DNA of 64,000 bases from an uncultured bacterium (lineage in GTDB: Bacteria > Cyanobacteriota > Vampirovibrionia > Gastranaerophilales > Gastranaerophilaceae), in the NCBI GenBank assembly GCA_958366705.1, contig CATXCB010000003.1, positions 1 to 64,000 on the forward strand. The letters are read 5' to 3'. The translations under genes and the position numbers were made by a program. The notes under the pieces are model-generated. The model was not told where the DNA came from. It searched no databases and saw nothing but the letters and a program-made list of their open reading frames with translations. Positions 26,608 through 36,137 of this stretch are shown here, piece after piece (the first letter of the stretch is position 1; every line of letters starts with the position of its first letter).

Positions 26608-27747
26608 ATGCCTATGAGTAAGAAGAGTATTTTATTTATTTTCGGGACAAGACCGGAAGTTATCAAATTGGCACCTGTTATTTTAGAACTTAAAAAGTAT
26701 CCTGACAGGTATAAAGTAATCTTGTGTAATACTGAACAGCAAAAAGAGCTTTCTAATCAGACATTGAGTTATTTTAATTTGAAAGCTGATATAAATTTGG
26801 ACTGTATGCGTCCAAATCAATCTTTGCTTGAGGTTCAGTCCAGAATTTTAACATCATTAGATTCAGTTTTTAAAACTAATCATGTTGATGCAACTATTGT
26901 CCAGGGTGATACAATGACAGTGTTGTGTGGTGCACTTGCTAGTTTTTACTCAAAAATACCTGTTTTTCATGTCGAAGCTGGACTGAGATCTTATGATATT
27001 TATGAACCGTTTCCGGAAGAAGTTATGCGTCAAATGACTTCAAGGGTTGCAGAATTACATTTTGCACCTACTGAAAAAAGTAAAAAAGCATTGCTAAAAG
27101 AGGATATTCTTGACAATAAAATTCATGTTACTGGTAACACTGTAATTGATGCATTATTTTGTTTGTCAGATCAGACTATGGAGATGGCTAAAGACTTTTA
27201 TAAAGAACAGGGTGTTCCTGTTGATGATAAATTGGTTCTTATAACTGCTCACAGACGTGAGAACCATGGTGAAAGAATTGATAGAATACTTGATGCTGTT
27301 GAATTTTTGGTCAACAATTATAAAGACCACAAATTTGTTATTCCTGTGCATCCAAATCCTAATGTTAAGGATAAAATTTATAATCGTCTTGAAGCGTATT
27401 CAAATGTTTATTTAATGAAGCCGTTGGATTATCCGTATCTGGTTTATCTAATGAAGAATGCTAAACTTATTTTGACGGATTCAGGCGGAATTCAAGAGGA
27501 AGCACCATCTTTTGGTTGCCCGACTCTTGTTATGAGATATGAAACTGAACGTCAGGAAGGAATTGATGCTGGTGTTTCTGTTCTTGTCGGGGCTGAATAT
27601 GGCAAAATTATTTCATTGAGTTCAGAAATATTGAATAAATCTCGTGAGGCTTCAAGATTACAAGCTCAAAATCCTTATGGTACAGGGAATGCTGCAGAGC
27701 TGATAGAGCACATTATTCGTCATTACTTTGATGCTAAAGGGTTGTAG
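26608..27747 (+). CDS. wecB: UDP-N-acetylglucosamine 2-epimerase (non-hydrolysing)
   Basis: Interconverts UDP-GlcNAc and UDP-ManNAc for surface glycans. 379 residues, GT-B-like, with FGTRPEVIKLAPVI at the N-terminus, QGDTMTVLCGALASFY, HVEAGLRS, TAHRRENHG and TDSGGIQEEAPSFG. All are standard for the WecB/MnaA family. No clear RBS; starting at the second ATG (26614) is equally possible. It is isolated from the large glycan cluster at 37-50 kb but may feed it. Confidence 0.95.
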   Translation: MPMSKKSILFIFGTRPEVIKLAPVILELKKYPDRYKVILCNTEQQKELSNQTLSYFNLKADINLDCMRPNQSLLEVQSRILTSLDSVFKTNHVDATIVQGDTMTVLCGALASFYSKIPVFHVEAGLRSYDIYEPFPEEVMRQMTSRVAELHFAPTEKSKKALLKEDILDNKIHVTGNTVIDALFCLSDQTMEMAKDFYKEQGVPVDDKLVLITAHRRENHGERIDRILDAVEFLVNNYKDHKFVIPVHPNPNVKDKIYNRLEAYSNVYLMKPLDYPYLVYLMKNAKLILTDSGGIQEEAPSFGCPTLVMRYETERQEGIDAGVSVLVGAEYGKIISLSSEILNKSREASRLQAQNPYGTGNAAELIEHIIRHYFDAKGL

Positions 27748-27775
27748 TATTTATTTCTCCTGTGTTATAAATTAA

Positions 27776-27803
27776 AATAAAAAAGCAAGTTGTTAAACTT
27801 GCT
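27776..27803 (-). terminator. Terminator after the AMIN-like gene
   Basis: Minus strand: AGCAAGT / ACTTGCT hairpin followed by a T run (complement of the A run before 27784). Confidence 0.75.
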
Positions 27804-27853
27804 ATACATAAAATGTTTTAGGGATATATTTAAGTTTTCGAGGTTTAAACTTA

Positions 27854-28501
27854 TTATTTAAAAGATGAAGTTAATCTTTCATCTATTTTTCTATCAATTT
27901 TTTTAAGCATTTTTTTCATTCTTAAATCTTTATGCATATTAATGCTTGTATTTGTTTCCATTTCACTTCTATACTTTCTGTATAGTTCGATTTCTCTGTC
28001 TTTGATATCCTTTTTGATAAGAATTTTATCATCTTCTTCGGATATTTTTTTAGAAACTCGGAATATAACTGCAAACAGCCCCATTACAAATGTAATCCAT
28101 AAAATTTTATCCAGTGGCATTGTTTCTCCAACAAGTGTGCTTTCACCGTGGATGGGATCCATGATAATGGAAGAATCTTTTATATTTGCCGCTGATATGT
28201 ATATTTTCAATTTGTTTGGTGCGGTATTTTCAATAACCAGTCCATCAATACTATTAGTTCCTTTATATAAGGCATTCACAGTATCAGATGAGGTTATTCC
28301 GCTTAATTCAAGAATTAACTCATTTTCTGATGGTGTTTTTTTAGTGACTCTGGCTATTTTGTCAGATTCAAGTATTACATTATATCCTGTATTATTTTTT
28401 TCTAGGGTTACTGTGTGTAAATAGTTAGCTTTTGCGCTAACTGTTGTGCTGGTAAATGCAAATGTAATTAAGAATCCGAATATTAAAAATAACTTTTTCA
28501 A
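27854..28501 (-). CDS. Envelope protein with AMIN-like domain and membrane anchor
   Basis: 215 residues. Signal peptide (about 1-23), then a beta-rich domain (about 25-125) with the AMIN-type pattern YNVILESDKIARVTKK and LILELSGI, ending in LKIYISA. A single membrane helix (about 131-152, ILWITFVMGLFAVIFRV) precedes a charged cytoplasmic coiled tail. AMIN domains target proteins to peptidoglycan or pili in cyanobacteria and proteobacteria, so a role in cell-wall or pilus assembly is plausible. TTG start, supported by GGGAGGG 7 nt upstream. Confidence 0.7.
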   Translation of the reverse strand: MKKLFLIFGFLITFAFTSTTVSAKANYLHTVTLEKNNTGYNVILESDKIARVTKKTPSENELILELSGITSSDTVNALYKGTNSIDGLVIENTAPNKLKIYISAANIKDSSIIMDPIHGESTLVGETMPLDKILWITFVMGLFAVIFRVSKKISEEDDKILIKKDIKDREIELYRKYRSEMETNTSINMHKDLRMKKMLKKIDRKIDERLTSSFK

Positions 28502-28697
28502 TTCTTTTCCCTCCCTAATCTACACATATATACTATACTGCATTAGCAGAAAGTACATCAACCCATGGGTTTAGATGAGTACGTCAAAGGTTTTAAATTA
28601 AAGTTAAGAAATGTAACGATAATACTTCATGCTGAAATTGCATGCTTTTTTGATACTTTATATAAGTGTAGATAATCAGAGATATTAGGAGAGCCAA

Positions 28698-29078
28698 ATG
28701 ATATTATTATTCGGATCAAAAGCTTCAAAATCAACTTTAGCAAGCAGTAAAAATTCAAATATTAACAATCATCCTGTTGAGAATTCAGGAATTTTGGCTA
28801 TGAGCTTAAATGAGGCTAAAAGTACGATGACAATGGGTGAATATGATTCATATGTCTCTTCAAATCCTGTTGCGGTTGATTATTCAGCATATTCTGATTT
28901 TTCAGACTATTCTGGAACTTCAGAAGGTGGTTTTATGAGCGGTTTTTCAGCGGCAGTTGCAACATTGTCAGATGGTGGATTTTCTTCAGGTTCATATAGC
29001 TGCGGCTCAGGAAGTGTATCTTCATTTTCAGGATGTTCATCATCAGGTTCTTCCGGATCATTTGCTTCTTTTTGTTAA
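28698..29078 (+). CDS. Ser/Gly-rich small protein of unknown function
   Basis: 126 residues. The first 45 are ordinary and soluble; the rest is a low-complexity Ser/Gly/Tyr/Phe tract (for example SDFSDYSGTSEGGF) and the last 40 residues carry four Cys among Ser and Gly. No signal peptide is seen. Such composition suits a flexible, adhesive or disulfide-stabilised surface element, but this is a guess. It has its own TATATAA promoter box, RBS TTAGGAGAG and terminator, and precedes the 697-residue protein, with which it may be functionally linked. Confidence 0.68.
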   Translation: MILLFGSKASKSTLASSKNSNINNHPVENSGILAMSLNEAKSTMTMGEYDSYVSSNPVAVDYSAYSDFSDYSGTSEGGFMSGFSAAVATLSDGGFSSGSYSCGSGSVSSFSGCSSSGSSGSFASFC

Positions 29079-29117
29079 TAAAGTTTATATTTAATATAAA
29101 TCGATGGATGATATTAA

Positions 29118-29145
29118 AGAGTAGATTATTTCTACTCTTTTTTTA
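29118..29145 (+). terminator. Terminator after the Ser/Gly-rich gene
   Basis: agagtaga / tctactct hairpin, loop ttatt, then seven T. Confidence 0.9.
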
Positions 29146-29191
29146 TTGTCAGTTGTTTGTTACAAAAAGTTTACAATATGGCTTAAAGTCC

Positions 29192-29218
29192 TAAAGTTTT
29201 AGGGAAAATGACCGATTA
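29192..29218 (+). promoter_or_regulatory. Sigma-28 (FliA)-like promoter
   Basis: TAAAGTTT (29192-29199) is identical to the FliA -35 consensus. An 11-nt spacer follows, then ACCGATTA (29211-29218), which matches GCCGATAA at six of eight positions. It lies 45 nt before the start of the 697-residue protein gene. Recognition by a sigma-28 factor is inference; none is encoded here. Confidence 0.5.
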
Positions 29219-29263
29219 ATCAGATAAGAAAAGTTTTAAGGAAAACGAAAGGATAACGCTAAT

Positions 29264-31357
29264 ATGGGTATGTCAGCATCACAAGCTCATTTATTAACAA
29301 TAACAGCTAGATTAGCTGATAATGAGTTAAGATCACAAACCATTAACAATGCAAAAATGCGTTTGGCATCACAAAGTGCTCAGGCTAGTGATACTTATAT
29401 GAATGCATTGAATGATGCTAACCTTATGTTTTCTAATTATGATTCATCAGGGATGGCACAGGCACAATTGTTAACTTACAATTCCTTGACTGAATATAGT
29501 TCATACAATAATCAGTATGGACTTGTAAATTCTTCAGGACAACTTCTGGTAAGTGAATCAGAAGCAGCTATGTTTGATGCTGCTAATGGAAATTTAAATG
29601 CGTATTTGAAAGCTCATGGTTTAGAATACACAACTTCTTACTTTGAAGAACTTGGTAATATTGAAAATCCTGATTATCCTGTGCCATTTAACAAAATTGA
29701 GGCTTCTACATTAAAAGGATGGTATGAAGCTTATGGTAGTTATGAAAATTCACTTGAAGTTGATAATTATGAAAAATATTATGCAGAATATAATGATGCA
29801 AGGTCTGAATTGAATAATGCATGTAAACCTGTGGTACAAGAATATTTAAAATCTAGTTCTAATTCCCCTAAATTATATGTAGACAGTAGTGGTCAACTTC
29901 AATTAGATGGTATGCCAGGTGATCTTAAAGGTATGGTAAACTATTTAAAAGATTCCTTTAAGAGTACATCAAATACCTATGGTTTAGAGTTTTTAAAAAC
30001 TAATAACTTTATAACTGATGATGCCTATACTGAACTTATGAAAGAATTGGAAGCATATCAAATTGTAAGTTATACTGAAAATCGCCCTCCGATTGGTCCA
30101 GTTCAAAGAGATGGTGTAAAAGTTTCTTTCGGTACAAATGTTACTAAGAAAGATTCAACTTATACTATTGATGGTAATGTTGAAATTACTGTAGACTCTA
30201 ATGGAGTAGTTACGAGTGTAAACATTCCACCTAGACAAACCGGTGATATAGAGTATAAATTTGAACAAACAGATACTGCCGGCAACATAACTTCTTATAA
30301 TCCTGTTGGACAAACTATAGAAGATGCTTTAAATCATCTTGTTGCCCAGAATTATGATGAAAGCGATGTAGCCACAGGTAAGAGTTATTACGAAGCGACT
30401 CACGATGCAAAGGGTAATTTAGTTCTTGATAAGTATGCAATGTTTAAGAATGGTGATGAAGCTAGCCTCTTACAAGAAATTAACTCAACAATAGCGAGTA
30501 TTTATGATCATATTCTTAACGCAGATAATTTTAATTATGAAAATTTTGCTATGGCATTAGCTGGTAATGAATCTAGTGTCGCTGGCAAAGTTACTATCCC
30601 TGCAGAATTACAAACTATTTTAGATAATTATAACGCAAAAAAAGAGCAATTCTTGGAATTTCTTTTCGGTGAAGACACTGCCGCAACTAATGATTCGTTT
30701 GATGTTATAAATAAACTTATCAGAGAGGGTAAGATTACTACTAAAGACCTTCAAGATCCAGATTTTGTATTGAAATTAGTAAATGGATCTATTAAAGGAG
30801 CTGATGGAAATCCTTTGGTTGCAGGAAATGTGACCTTATCAGAAAGCTACAATACTGTTGTAAAACAGTTTGTTATCGAAAATATGATTGCTAATACCGG
30901 TGAACCAAAGTATGCATGGGAAGACGAAAACGATAAAACTAATAAAGGTAACGCTGATGCTAAAGCTCAATGGTATACTAACTTGTTCAATAGAATGAAA
31001 GAAGGTTATAAAACTATTGAAAATGGTTTAGCTGCATCTTCTGAATGGATTGAGTTTGCTCTGGAAAGCGGTCTTGTGCATATGGAACAAGTTGATAAAT
31101 CTTTTAACTGGAAATCATTAGATTATAAAACTTGTAGTTCTATTACTGAAGAAACATCCAGTGCTGATGCGGTGGCTAAGGCTGAAGCTGAATACAACAG
31201 AGCAATGAAAGATATTGATGCAAAAGATAGTATGTATGATATGCAATTAAAAAATATTGATACCGAGCATACTTCATTACAAACAGAATATGAGACTATT
31301 AAAGGTATTATTAACAAAAACATCGATAGAACATTTAAATTTAACCAAAACGGCTAA
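29264..31357 (+). CDS. Large helical protein of unknown function
   Basis: 697 residues, no signal peptide, no cysteine-rich or membrane segments. N-terminus MGMSASQAHLLTITARLADN followed by a Gln/Asn/Ser-rich helix, a long mixed middle with one beta-rich stretch (about 275-345), and a C-terminal coiled coil (about 625-690, LKNIDTEHTSLQTEYETIKG) ending in NKNIDRTFKFNQNG. The ends being helical and the middle more globular recalls axial or hook-associated filament proteins, and the sigma-28-like promoter points the same way, but I do not recognise the family. AAGGA lies 10 nt before the ATG. Confidence 0.75.
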   Translation: MGMSASQAHLLTITARLADNELRSQTINNAKMRLASQSAQASDTYMNALNDANLMFSNYDSSGMAQAQLLTYNSLTEYSSYNNQYGLVNSSGQLLVSESEAAMFDAANGNLNAYLKAHGLEYTTSYFEELGNIENPDYPVPFNKIEASTLKGWYEAYGSYENSLEVDNYEKYYAEYNDARSELNNACKPVVQEYLKSSSNSPKLYVDSSGQLQLDGMPGDLKGMVNYLKDSFKSTSNTYGLEFLKTNNFITDDAYTELMKELEAYQIVSYTENRPPIGPVQRDGVKVSFGTNVTKKDSTYTIDGNVEITVDSNGVVTSVNIPPRQTGDIEYKFEQTDTAGNITSYNPVGQTIEDALNHLVAQNYDESDVATGKSYYEATHDAKGNLVLDKYAMFKNGDEASLLQEINSTIASIYDHILNADNFNYENFAMALAGNESSVAGKVTIPAELQTILDNYNAKKEQFLEFLFGEDTAATNDSFDVINKLIREGKITTKDLQDPDFVLKLVNGSIKGADGNPLVAGNVTLSESYNTVVKQFVIENMIANTGEPKYAWEDENDKTNKGNADAKAQWYTNLFNRMKEGYKTIENGLAASSEWIEFALESGLVHMEQVDKSFNWKSLDYKTCSSITEETSSADAVAKAEAEYNRAMKDIDAKDSMYDMQLKNIDTEHTSLQTEYETIKGIINKNIDRTFKFNQNG

Positions 31358-31480
31358 TACTACAGTATAGAAGTAAATAATTATTAATCCAGGTGCCTCT
31401 TTTCTTGTATTTTAATTTTGACCATATAAAATAAAGTTATATGACAAGTTTAAATAAGAAAGGGGTATTTTGGGTTAGGT

Positions 31481-32872
31481 ATGATTAAATTTGACTACAG
31501 AAACGCTGATGCACAAGTTGTGGGTGTTGAAAACGGACTTAACCTTTCCGAAGAATTTGCAGCGTATAAGGATAAAATTGCCGGAATTATAGCGGATTTA
31601 AATAAGAGAAAAGACAAACCCGGACAATGGTTACAATGGATGAATCTGGGCTATAATGAAGAAACTGTCTGGTATGTTAAAGAGTATGCGGCTCTTGTGC
31701 AAAATAGATTTGAAAATATTCTGGTTCTTGGTATAGGCGGTTCAGCTCTTGGCGGTATTGCTGTTACTGAGGCTTTACTAAAACCATACTGGAACTTATT
31801 AACACCGGAACAAAGAAACGGTGCTCCGAGGATTTTCTTTTTAGATAATATTGACCCTGATTCAATGACCGGCTTACTTGATATGCTCGATTTAAAGAAA
31901 ACTCTTGTTAATGTCATTACAAAATCAGGTTCTACAGCTGAAACTATGTCTCAGTTTATGATATTAAAAGACAGGTTGGAAAAAGAACTGGGGGATGATT
32001 ATAGAAAAAATATTGTGGCAACAACTGATAAAAAAACAGGGATTTTGCGTCAGATTGCTGAACAAGAGGGGTATAAAACTTTTGTTGTTCCGGACGATGT
32101 AGGCGGAAGATTTTCTGTGTTTTCAGCCGTTGGTTTACTGCCGTTTGCGCTTGTTGGAATTGATATTGATGAAATTACAAACGGTATAAAAGATATGGAT
32201 CTTGCATTGAAAAATACAGATATTAACGAAAATATTGCTGCACAAAATGCCTTGATTCAATATCTTATGGATACCAAAAAAGGAAAGCACCTATCTGTAA
32301 TGATGCCTTATTCGTCACGATTAAAATATGTCTCAGACTGGTATGTTCAGCTCTGGGCAGAATCATTAGGTAAAAATGAAGATTTACAGGGAAATCATGT
32401 TCATATTGGGCCAACTCCTATTAAAGCTTTGGGGGTAACAGATCAGCATTCTCAAATACAATTGTATAATGAGGGACCAAATGATAAAATTATTAACTTT
32501 ATAAGAGTAGAAGAGTTTGATACTACTCTGGAAATTCCGAAAATTTTTGAATATACAGGTATTGGTTATCTTGGCGGGAAAACTATTAATGCTTTATTAA
32601 ATGCTGAAGCTGATTCTACAAAAGTTTCATTATCAGATTATGCAAGACCAACAGTTACAATAACATTACCAAGGGTTGACGGGTATAATGTAGCTCAGCT
32701 TTTATATATGTTAGAAGTTCAGACGGCTATAGCCGGAGAATTGTATAACATTAATACATTTAACCAGCCGGGTGTTGAACAAGCTAAAAATTATACTTAT
32801 GCTTTAATGGGGAGAGCAGGATATGAAGATTCTGCAAGAAGTTTGCAATCTAAAATGTCTGCAACTGTTTAA
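31481..32872 (+). CDS. pgi: Glucose-6-phosphate isomerase
   Basis: Interconverts glucose-6-P and fructose-6-P in glycolysis. 463 residues of the shorter bacterial form, with VLGIGGSALGG, VITKSGSTAETM (phosphate site), VGGRFSVFSAVG, the catalytic Glu/His region (GNHVHIGPTPIKAL, TDQHSQIQLYNEGPND) and C-terminal QPGVEQAKNYTY. RBS AAAGGGG lies some distance before the ATG. It begins a rightward group with the small exported protein and trxB (gaps of 14 and 12 bp), an operon with no obvious biochemical theme. Confidence 0.96.
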   Translation: MIKFDYRNADAQVVGVENGLNLSEEFAAYKDKIAGIIADLNKRKDKPGQWLQWMNLGYNEETVWYVKEYAALVQNRFENILVLGIGGSALGGIAVTEALLKPYWNLLTPEQRNGAPRIFFLDNIDPDSMTGLLDMLDLKKTLVNVITKSGSTAETMSQFMILKDRLEKELGDDYRKNIVATTDKKTGILRQIAEQEGYKTFVVPDDVGGRFSVFSAVGLLPFALVGIDIDEITNGIKDMDLALKNTDINENIAAQNALIQYLMDTKKGKHLSVMMPYSSRLKYVSDWYVQLWAESLGKNEDLQGNHVHIGPTPIKALGVTDQHSQIQLYNEGPNDKIINFIRVEEFDTTLEIPKIFEYTGIGYLGGKTINALLNAEADSTKVSLSDYARPTVTITLPRVDGYNVAQLLYMLEVQTAIAGELYNINTFNQPGVEQAKNYTYALMGRAGYEDSARSLQSKMSATV

Positions 32873-32886
32873 TGTGATATACAGGT

Positions 32887-33405
32887 ATGGTAATTAGAAT
32901 CAATATATTTTTAATAATATTGTTGTTTATGGTATTGAGTAGTATACCTGTGTTTGTTTGTGCTAAAACCTCTGGTGCAAATATCACTCTTAGTGCTACA
33001 GTTACGAAAGTTCCTGATTCTTTTTACGGAACATGGCGTGTTACATCAAAATTACTTGATACGGATTCTCCTGTTACATTTAAACAAAGTAGTTTGGATT
33101 TGTGGAACTTATCAAGAACTAATAACGTCATAACGTTAAGTAATCCTTTTAACGGAGCCAGTGCGGATATAACAATTGATAAAGTTAATAATAATGCTAT
33201 TGTTTTTACAAAATCTGGCAAGTATGGGGAACAGACATTAACAGATGTTGTTGAAATTAACTTAGATGGTAATACCTTTACAGGATTCGATTCTATAAAA
33301 TTAGATACATATTCGAATGTTAATGGTAAAATTATCAAAACAGAGGTGGCAAAATATTCGATTTCAGGCGAAAAAATTGCCGGTGATAGTGTGATAGAAA
33401 ATTGA
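32887..33405 (+). CDS. Exported protein of unknown function
   Basis: 172 residues with a hydrophobic N-terminal signal (about 1-26, ending near VFVCAKT). The mature part is rich in beta-strand-forming and Asn/Thr/Ser residues (SFYGTWRVTSKLLD, NGASADITIDKVNNN) and suggests a single lipocalin-like or beta-sandwich domain. The cysteine near the cleavage site (VFVCAK) is not a convincing lipobox. I do not recognise a family. Located between pgi and trxB with tight spacing; periplasmic or surface location is inferred. Confidence 0.7.
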   Translation: MVIRINIFLIILLFMVLSSIPVFVCAKTSGANITLSATVTKVPDSFYGTWRVTSKLLDTDSPVTFKQSSLDLWNLSRTNNVITLSNPFNGASADITIDKVNNNAIVFTKSGKYGEQTLTDVVEINLDGNTFTGFDSIKLDTYSNVNGKIIKTEVAKYSISGEKIAGDSVIEN

Positions 33406-33417
33406 GGATAAATAATT

Positions 33418-34356
33418 ATGCAAACTTATGAATTTGATACAGTTATTTTGGGTGGTGGACCAGCAGGGTTTTCAGCAGGTTTATATGCATCAAGAGGAGC
33501 AATATCAACAGCTATTGTTGATATTAGTATGCTTGGGGGACAGCCTTCAAACTATCTGGAACTCGAAAATTATCCGGGTTTTTCTAAAATAGGAGGCTTT
33601 GAGTTGATGGAAAAATTTGAAGAGCATGCTGATATGTTTGGTATTCAAAAATTTCCTATGCAGGAAATTCAGTCTGTTGATTTGATTTCTTCTCCTAAAG
33701 TTATTATTACTAACGAAGCTGAATTTCGAGCAAAAAGTGTTATCATTGCTACAGGAGCAAAACCTATGAAGCTAGGAGTTCCGGGGGAAGAAGAATTTGT
33801 CGGCAGAGGTGTAAGTTATTGTGCAGTTTGCGACGGAGCTTTTTATAAAGATAAAGTTGTTGCAGTTGTTGGCGGCGGTAATTCAGCTGTTGAAGAGGCT
33901 ATGTATTTGACGAAATTTGCTTCAAAGGTTTATCTTATTCATAGAAGAGATGAGTTAAGAGCTGATAAAATTATTCAAGAAAGAGCATTTAAGAATCCGA
34001 AACTTGAGTTTATCTGGGATTCTGTAGTAACAGAAGTTAAAGGTGATAAAGTTGTCACTGCGGCTGCTATTAAAAATGTTAAAACAGATGAGGTTTCTGA
34101 TTTAAGTATAGATGGAGTTTTTCCTTACATAGGTATTACTCCAAATCTTGAAAATATTAACGGGCAGCTGGCACAGGATAAGGCTGGGTTTATATTGACA
34201 GATGAATCGATGAAGACTTCAATTGATGGAGTTTTTGCCGTTGGTGATGTTAGAAAAACTCCTTTAAGACAGGTAATTACTGCGGCTGCAGATGGGGCTG
34301 TTGGTGCAGTTTATGCGATTAAATATGTTGAATCATTAAAAGAAGTTGCAGTTTAA
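33418..34356 (+). CDS. trxB: Thioredoxin reductase
   Basis: NADPH-dependent FAD flavoenzyme that reduces thioredoxin. 312 residues with the N-terminal FAD motif GGGPAGFSAG, the redox CAVC (C135, C138) in SYCAVCDGAF, the NADPH motif GGGNSAVEEA and the C-terminal FAVGDVRKTPLRQVITAAADG. All catalytic features are intact. RBS GAGG is close to the ATG. It is the only reductase of this type in the window and may also support the glutaredoxin at 26.3 kb. Confidence 0.96.
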   Translation: MQTYEFDTVILGGGPAGFSAGLYASRGAISTAIVDISMLGGQPSNYLELENYPGFSKIGGFELMEKFEEHADMFGIQKFPMQEIQSVDLISSPKVIITNEAEFRAKSVIIATGAKPMKLGVPGEEEFVGRGVSYCAVCDGAFYKDKVVAVVGGGNSAVEEAMYLTKFASKVYLIHRRDELRADKIIQERAFKNPKLEFIWDSVVTEVKGDKVVTAAAIKNVKTDEVSDLSIDGVFPYIGITPNLENINGQLAQDKAGFILTDESMKTSIDGVFAVGDVRKTPLRQVITAAADGAVGAVYAIKYVESLKEVAV

Positions 34357-34382
34357 CTATAAGTATTTGTAAATCATGATAA

Positions 34383-34416
34383 AAAGCAGACAACTTTAAT
34401 TGTGTCTGCTTTTTAT
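34383..34416 (+). terminator. Terminator after trxB
   Basis: agcagaca / tgtctgct hairpin with a 10-base loop and a T-rich tail. Confidence 0.85.
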
Positions 34417-34574
34417 TTTTTTGTATAAGCTTTTACTAGAGCTTAGATTCTTATTTGATGTAAAGATAATATTAATATTACACGTCAGATATAAAGATTA
34501 TGTAAGGAAATCAGACTTTAGTTAAATTTTATCTTATAATAATAATGTTAAGACAAATATATGGAGATATGAAT

Positions 34575-34850
34575 ATGCAATCATTAAATGATATTCTTGA
34601 AAACGTAGATAACTCAACTAAAAATCAAATTGAAAATGAATTAGTAAGTATAGGGGAAGCTGTTGTTCCACAATTGGTTGATAAATTGCAAGTGGTTAGA
34701 GGTATCAAAAGAGGCGTTGTTGCTATGACTCTTATTCGTTTAGGTGATGCTTCTGTTGAATATTTAGAAAAAGCTGCGCATGAAAATAAAGATTTTGAAT
34801 GGGTTGCTGAATATTTAATTAGAGAAATTAAAGGTTCAAAAGTTGCATAG
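34575..34850 (+). CDS. Small HEAT-like protein
   Basis: 91 residues from ATG 34575, chosen because GGAG lies 8 nt upstream and a TATAAT at 34535-34540 would place the transcript start past an earlier ATG at 34545. The sequence is all-helical and shows one or two HEAT/Armadillo-like pairs (VSIGEAVVPQLVDKLQVV, VVAMTLIRLGDASVEYLEKA). Soluble, probably a protein-interaction module; specific role unknown. Own promoter and terminator. Confidence 0.7.
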   Translation: MQSLNDILENVDNSTKNQIENELVSIGEAVVPQLVDKLQVVRGIKRGVVAMTLIRLGDASVEYLEKAAHENKDFEWVAEYLIREIKGSKVA

Positions 34851-34871
34851 TTAGATAAAAGTTTGATATAG

Positions 34872-34900
34872 AAAGATTGGCAATATGCCAATCTTTTTTT
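34872..34900 (+). terminator. Terminator after the HEAT-like gene
   Basis: aaagattggca / tgccaatcttt hairpin with T run. It ends 17 bp before the patatin start. Confidence 0.9.
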
Positions 34901-34916
34901 ATGCTAAAATTAGTTT

Positions 34917-36137
34917 ATGAGAGAGCATAATGATTTCAAATATACTTGCCTATTTGGTGGTGGTGCTATAAGGGGAACCGCCCATATTGGTGTTTTGAAA
35001 GCTTTTAATAAACTTGGTATTGAACCTACAACTCTTGGAGGGTCATCTGTTGGCTCAATTATTGCTGCATTATATTCTGTAGGTTATAATTATGAAGAAC
35101 TTTCAGAAGTCTTTTTATCTGTTAATTTTGAATTGTTTAGGGATATTTCTCTGGGTTTTAATAATAAATTTGCACTGAGTAAAGGTGAGGTATTTTTAGA
35201 TTGGCTCAGAGAACTTATAGAACGTAAATATTATGGTGATAGCTATATTAAAGGACAAGTTAAAAGGGTTACATTTAAGGATATTAAGAGAAATTTAATT
35301 ATAATATCTACTAATATGAAAACCTTTTCATGTAAAGAGTTTTCGACTTTTGAGACTCCGGATTTTGAAATTGCAATGGCAGTTCGAATATCCTGTTGCA
35401 TGCCAGGTTTAATGAGGGCTATGACATTAGGAGATGAGCTCTTAGTCGATGGGGATTTGATGAAGGGAAAACCAATGTGGTCTTTATCAAACCATATCGA
35501 ACAATCAGCAGACAGAATTCTTGAAATTCGCTTAGAGGGTTCTTTTTCAGGTTCGGATCAAAAACCTTTGGAGTATGTCAATGGTATGTATACATGCATG
35601 ACTTATTCGGAAACAGATTTTATAAAAAGCATTTATGGAAATTGTGACAGGTATGATTATCTTGTTATAGATACCGGTGATGTTATTGTTGTTGATTTTA
35701 ACTACCCATCAGAAAAGAGACAGGCAATTATTGATGCGGGTTTTAAGCAGGCTATGGATTATTTTTCACGGTTTTTGCCGGAGAAAAAACAAAACTTAAG
35801 AGAAATATATTCTAATATACTTTCTGAAATGACTAAAGTTAAATCATTTTTCATGCGTAAAAAATATCAACCGGCTAAAAATGCTATTTCAGAGCTTTTT
35901 ATTTATCTTTCATCTGTTCGGGATATTATTGATAGAGATTTGTATGATAGTATTTGCGTATTCCAAAAGTTACTCTCTTCAAATGTTAAGGCAACCTTGC
36001 TAGGTCGTTCAAAATGCGATAATGTTGATATACTGGCTCAAACATTAAATAATATAATTTGTGATATTGATAATCGAATTGTAAGTTTGGAAAAATATAT
36101 TGAAAAATTTAAGGTTGTTAATCGCAATATCCTCTAA
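34917..36137 (+). CDS. Patatin-like phospholipase
   Basis: Serine lipid acyl hydrolase with a Ser-Asp dyad. The oxyanion loop GGGAIRG (about 14-20), the nucleophile motif GSSVG (S44) and the DG motif in LLVDGDLMKG are present, so it should be active. The domain covers about 1-280; the remaining 125 residues are helical and unassigned. 406 residues, no signal peptide or transmembrane segment, so cytoplasmic or peripheral. Substrate unknown. It starts right after a terminator and lacks a strong RBS. Confidence 0.9.
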   Translation: MREHNDFKYTCLFGGGAIRGTAHIGVLKAFNKLGIEPTTLGGSSVGSIIAALYSVGYNYEELSEVFLSVNFELFRDISLGFNNKFALSKGEVFLDWLRELIERKYYGDSYIKGQVKRVTFKDIKRNLIIISTNMKTFSCKEFSTFETPDFEIAMAVRISCCMPGLMRAMTLGDELLVDGDLMKGKPMWSLSNHIEQSADRILEIRLEGSFSGSDQKPLEYVNGMYTCMTYSETDFIKSIYGNCDRYDYLVIDTGDVIVVDFNYPSEKRQAIIDAGFKQAMDYFSRFLPEKKQNLREIYSNILSEMTKVKSFFMRKKYQPAKNAISELFIYLSSVRDIIDRDLYDSICVFQKLLSSNVKATLLGRSKCDNVDILAQTLNNIICDIDNRIVSLEKYIEKFKVVNRNIL

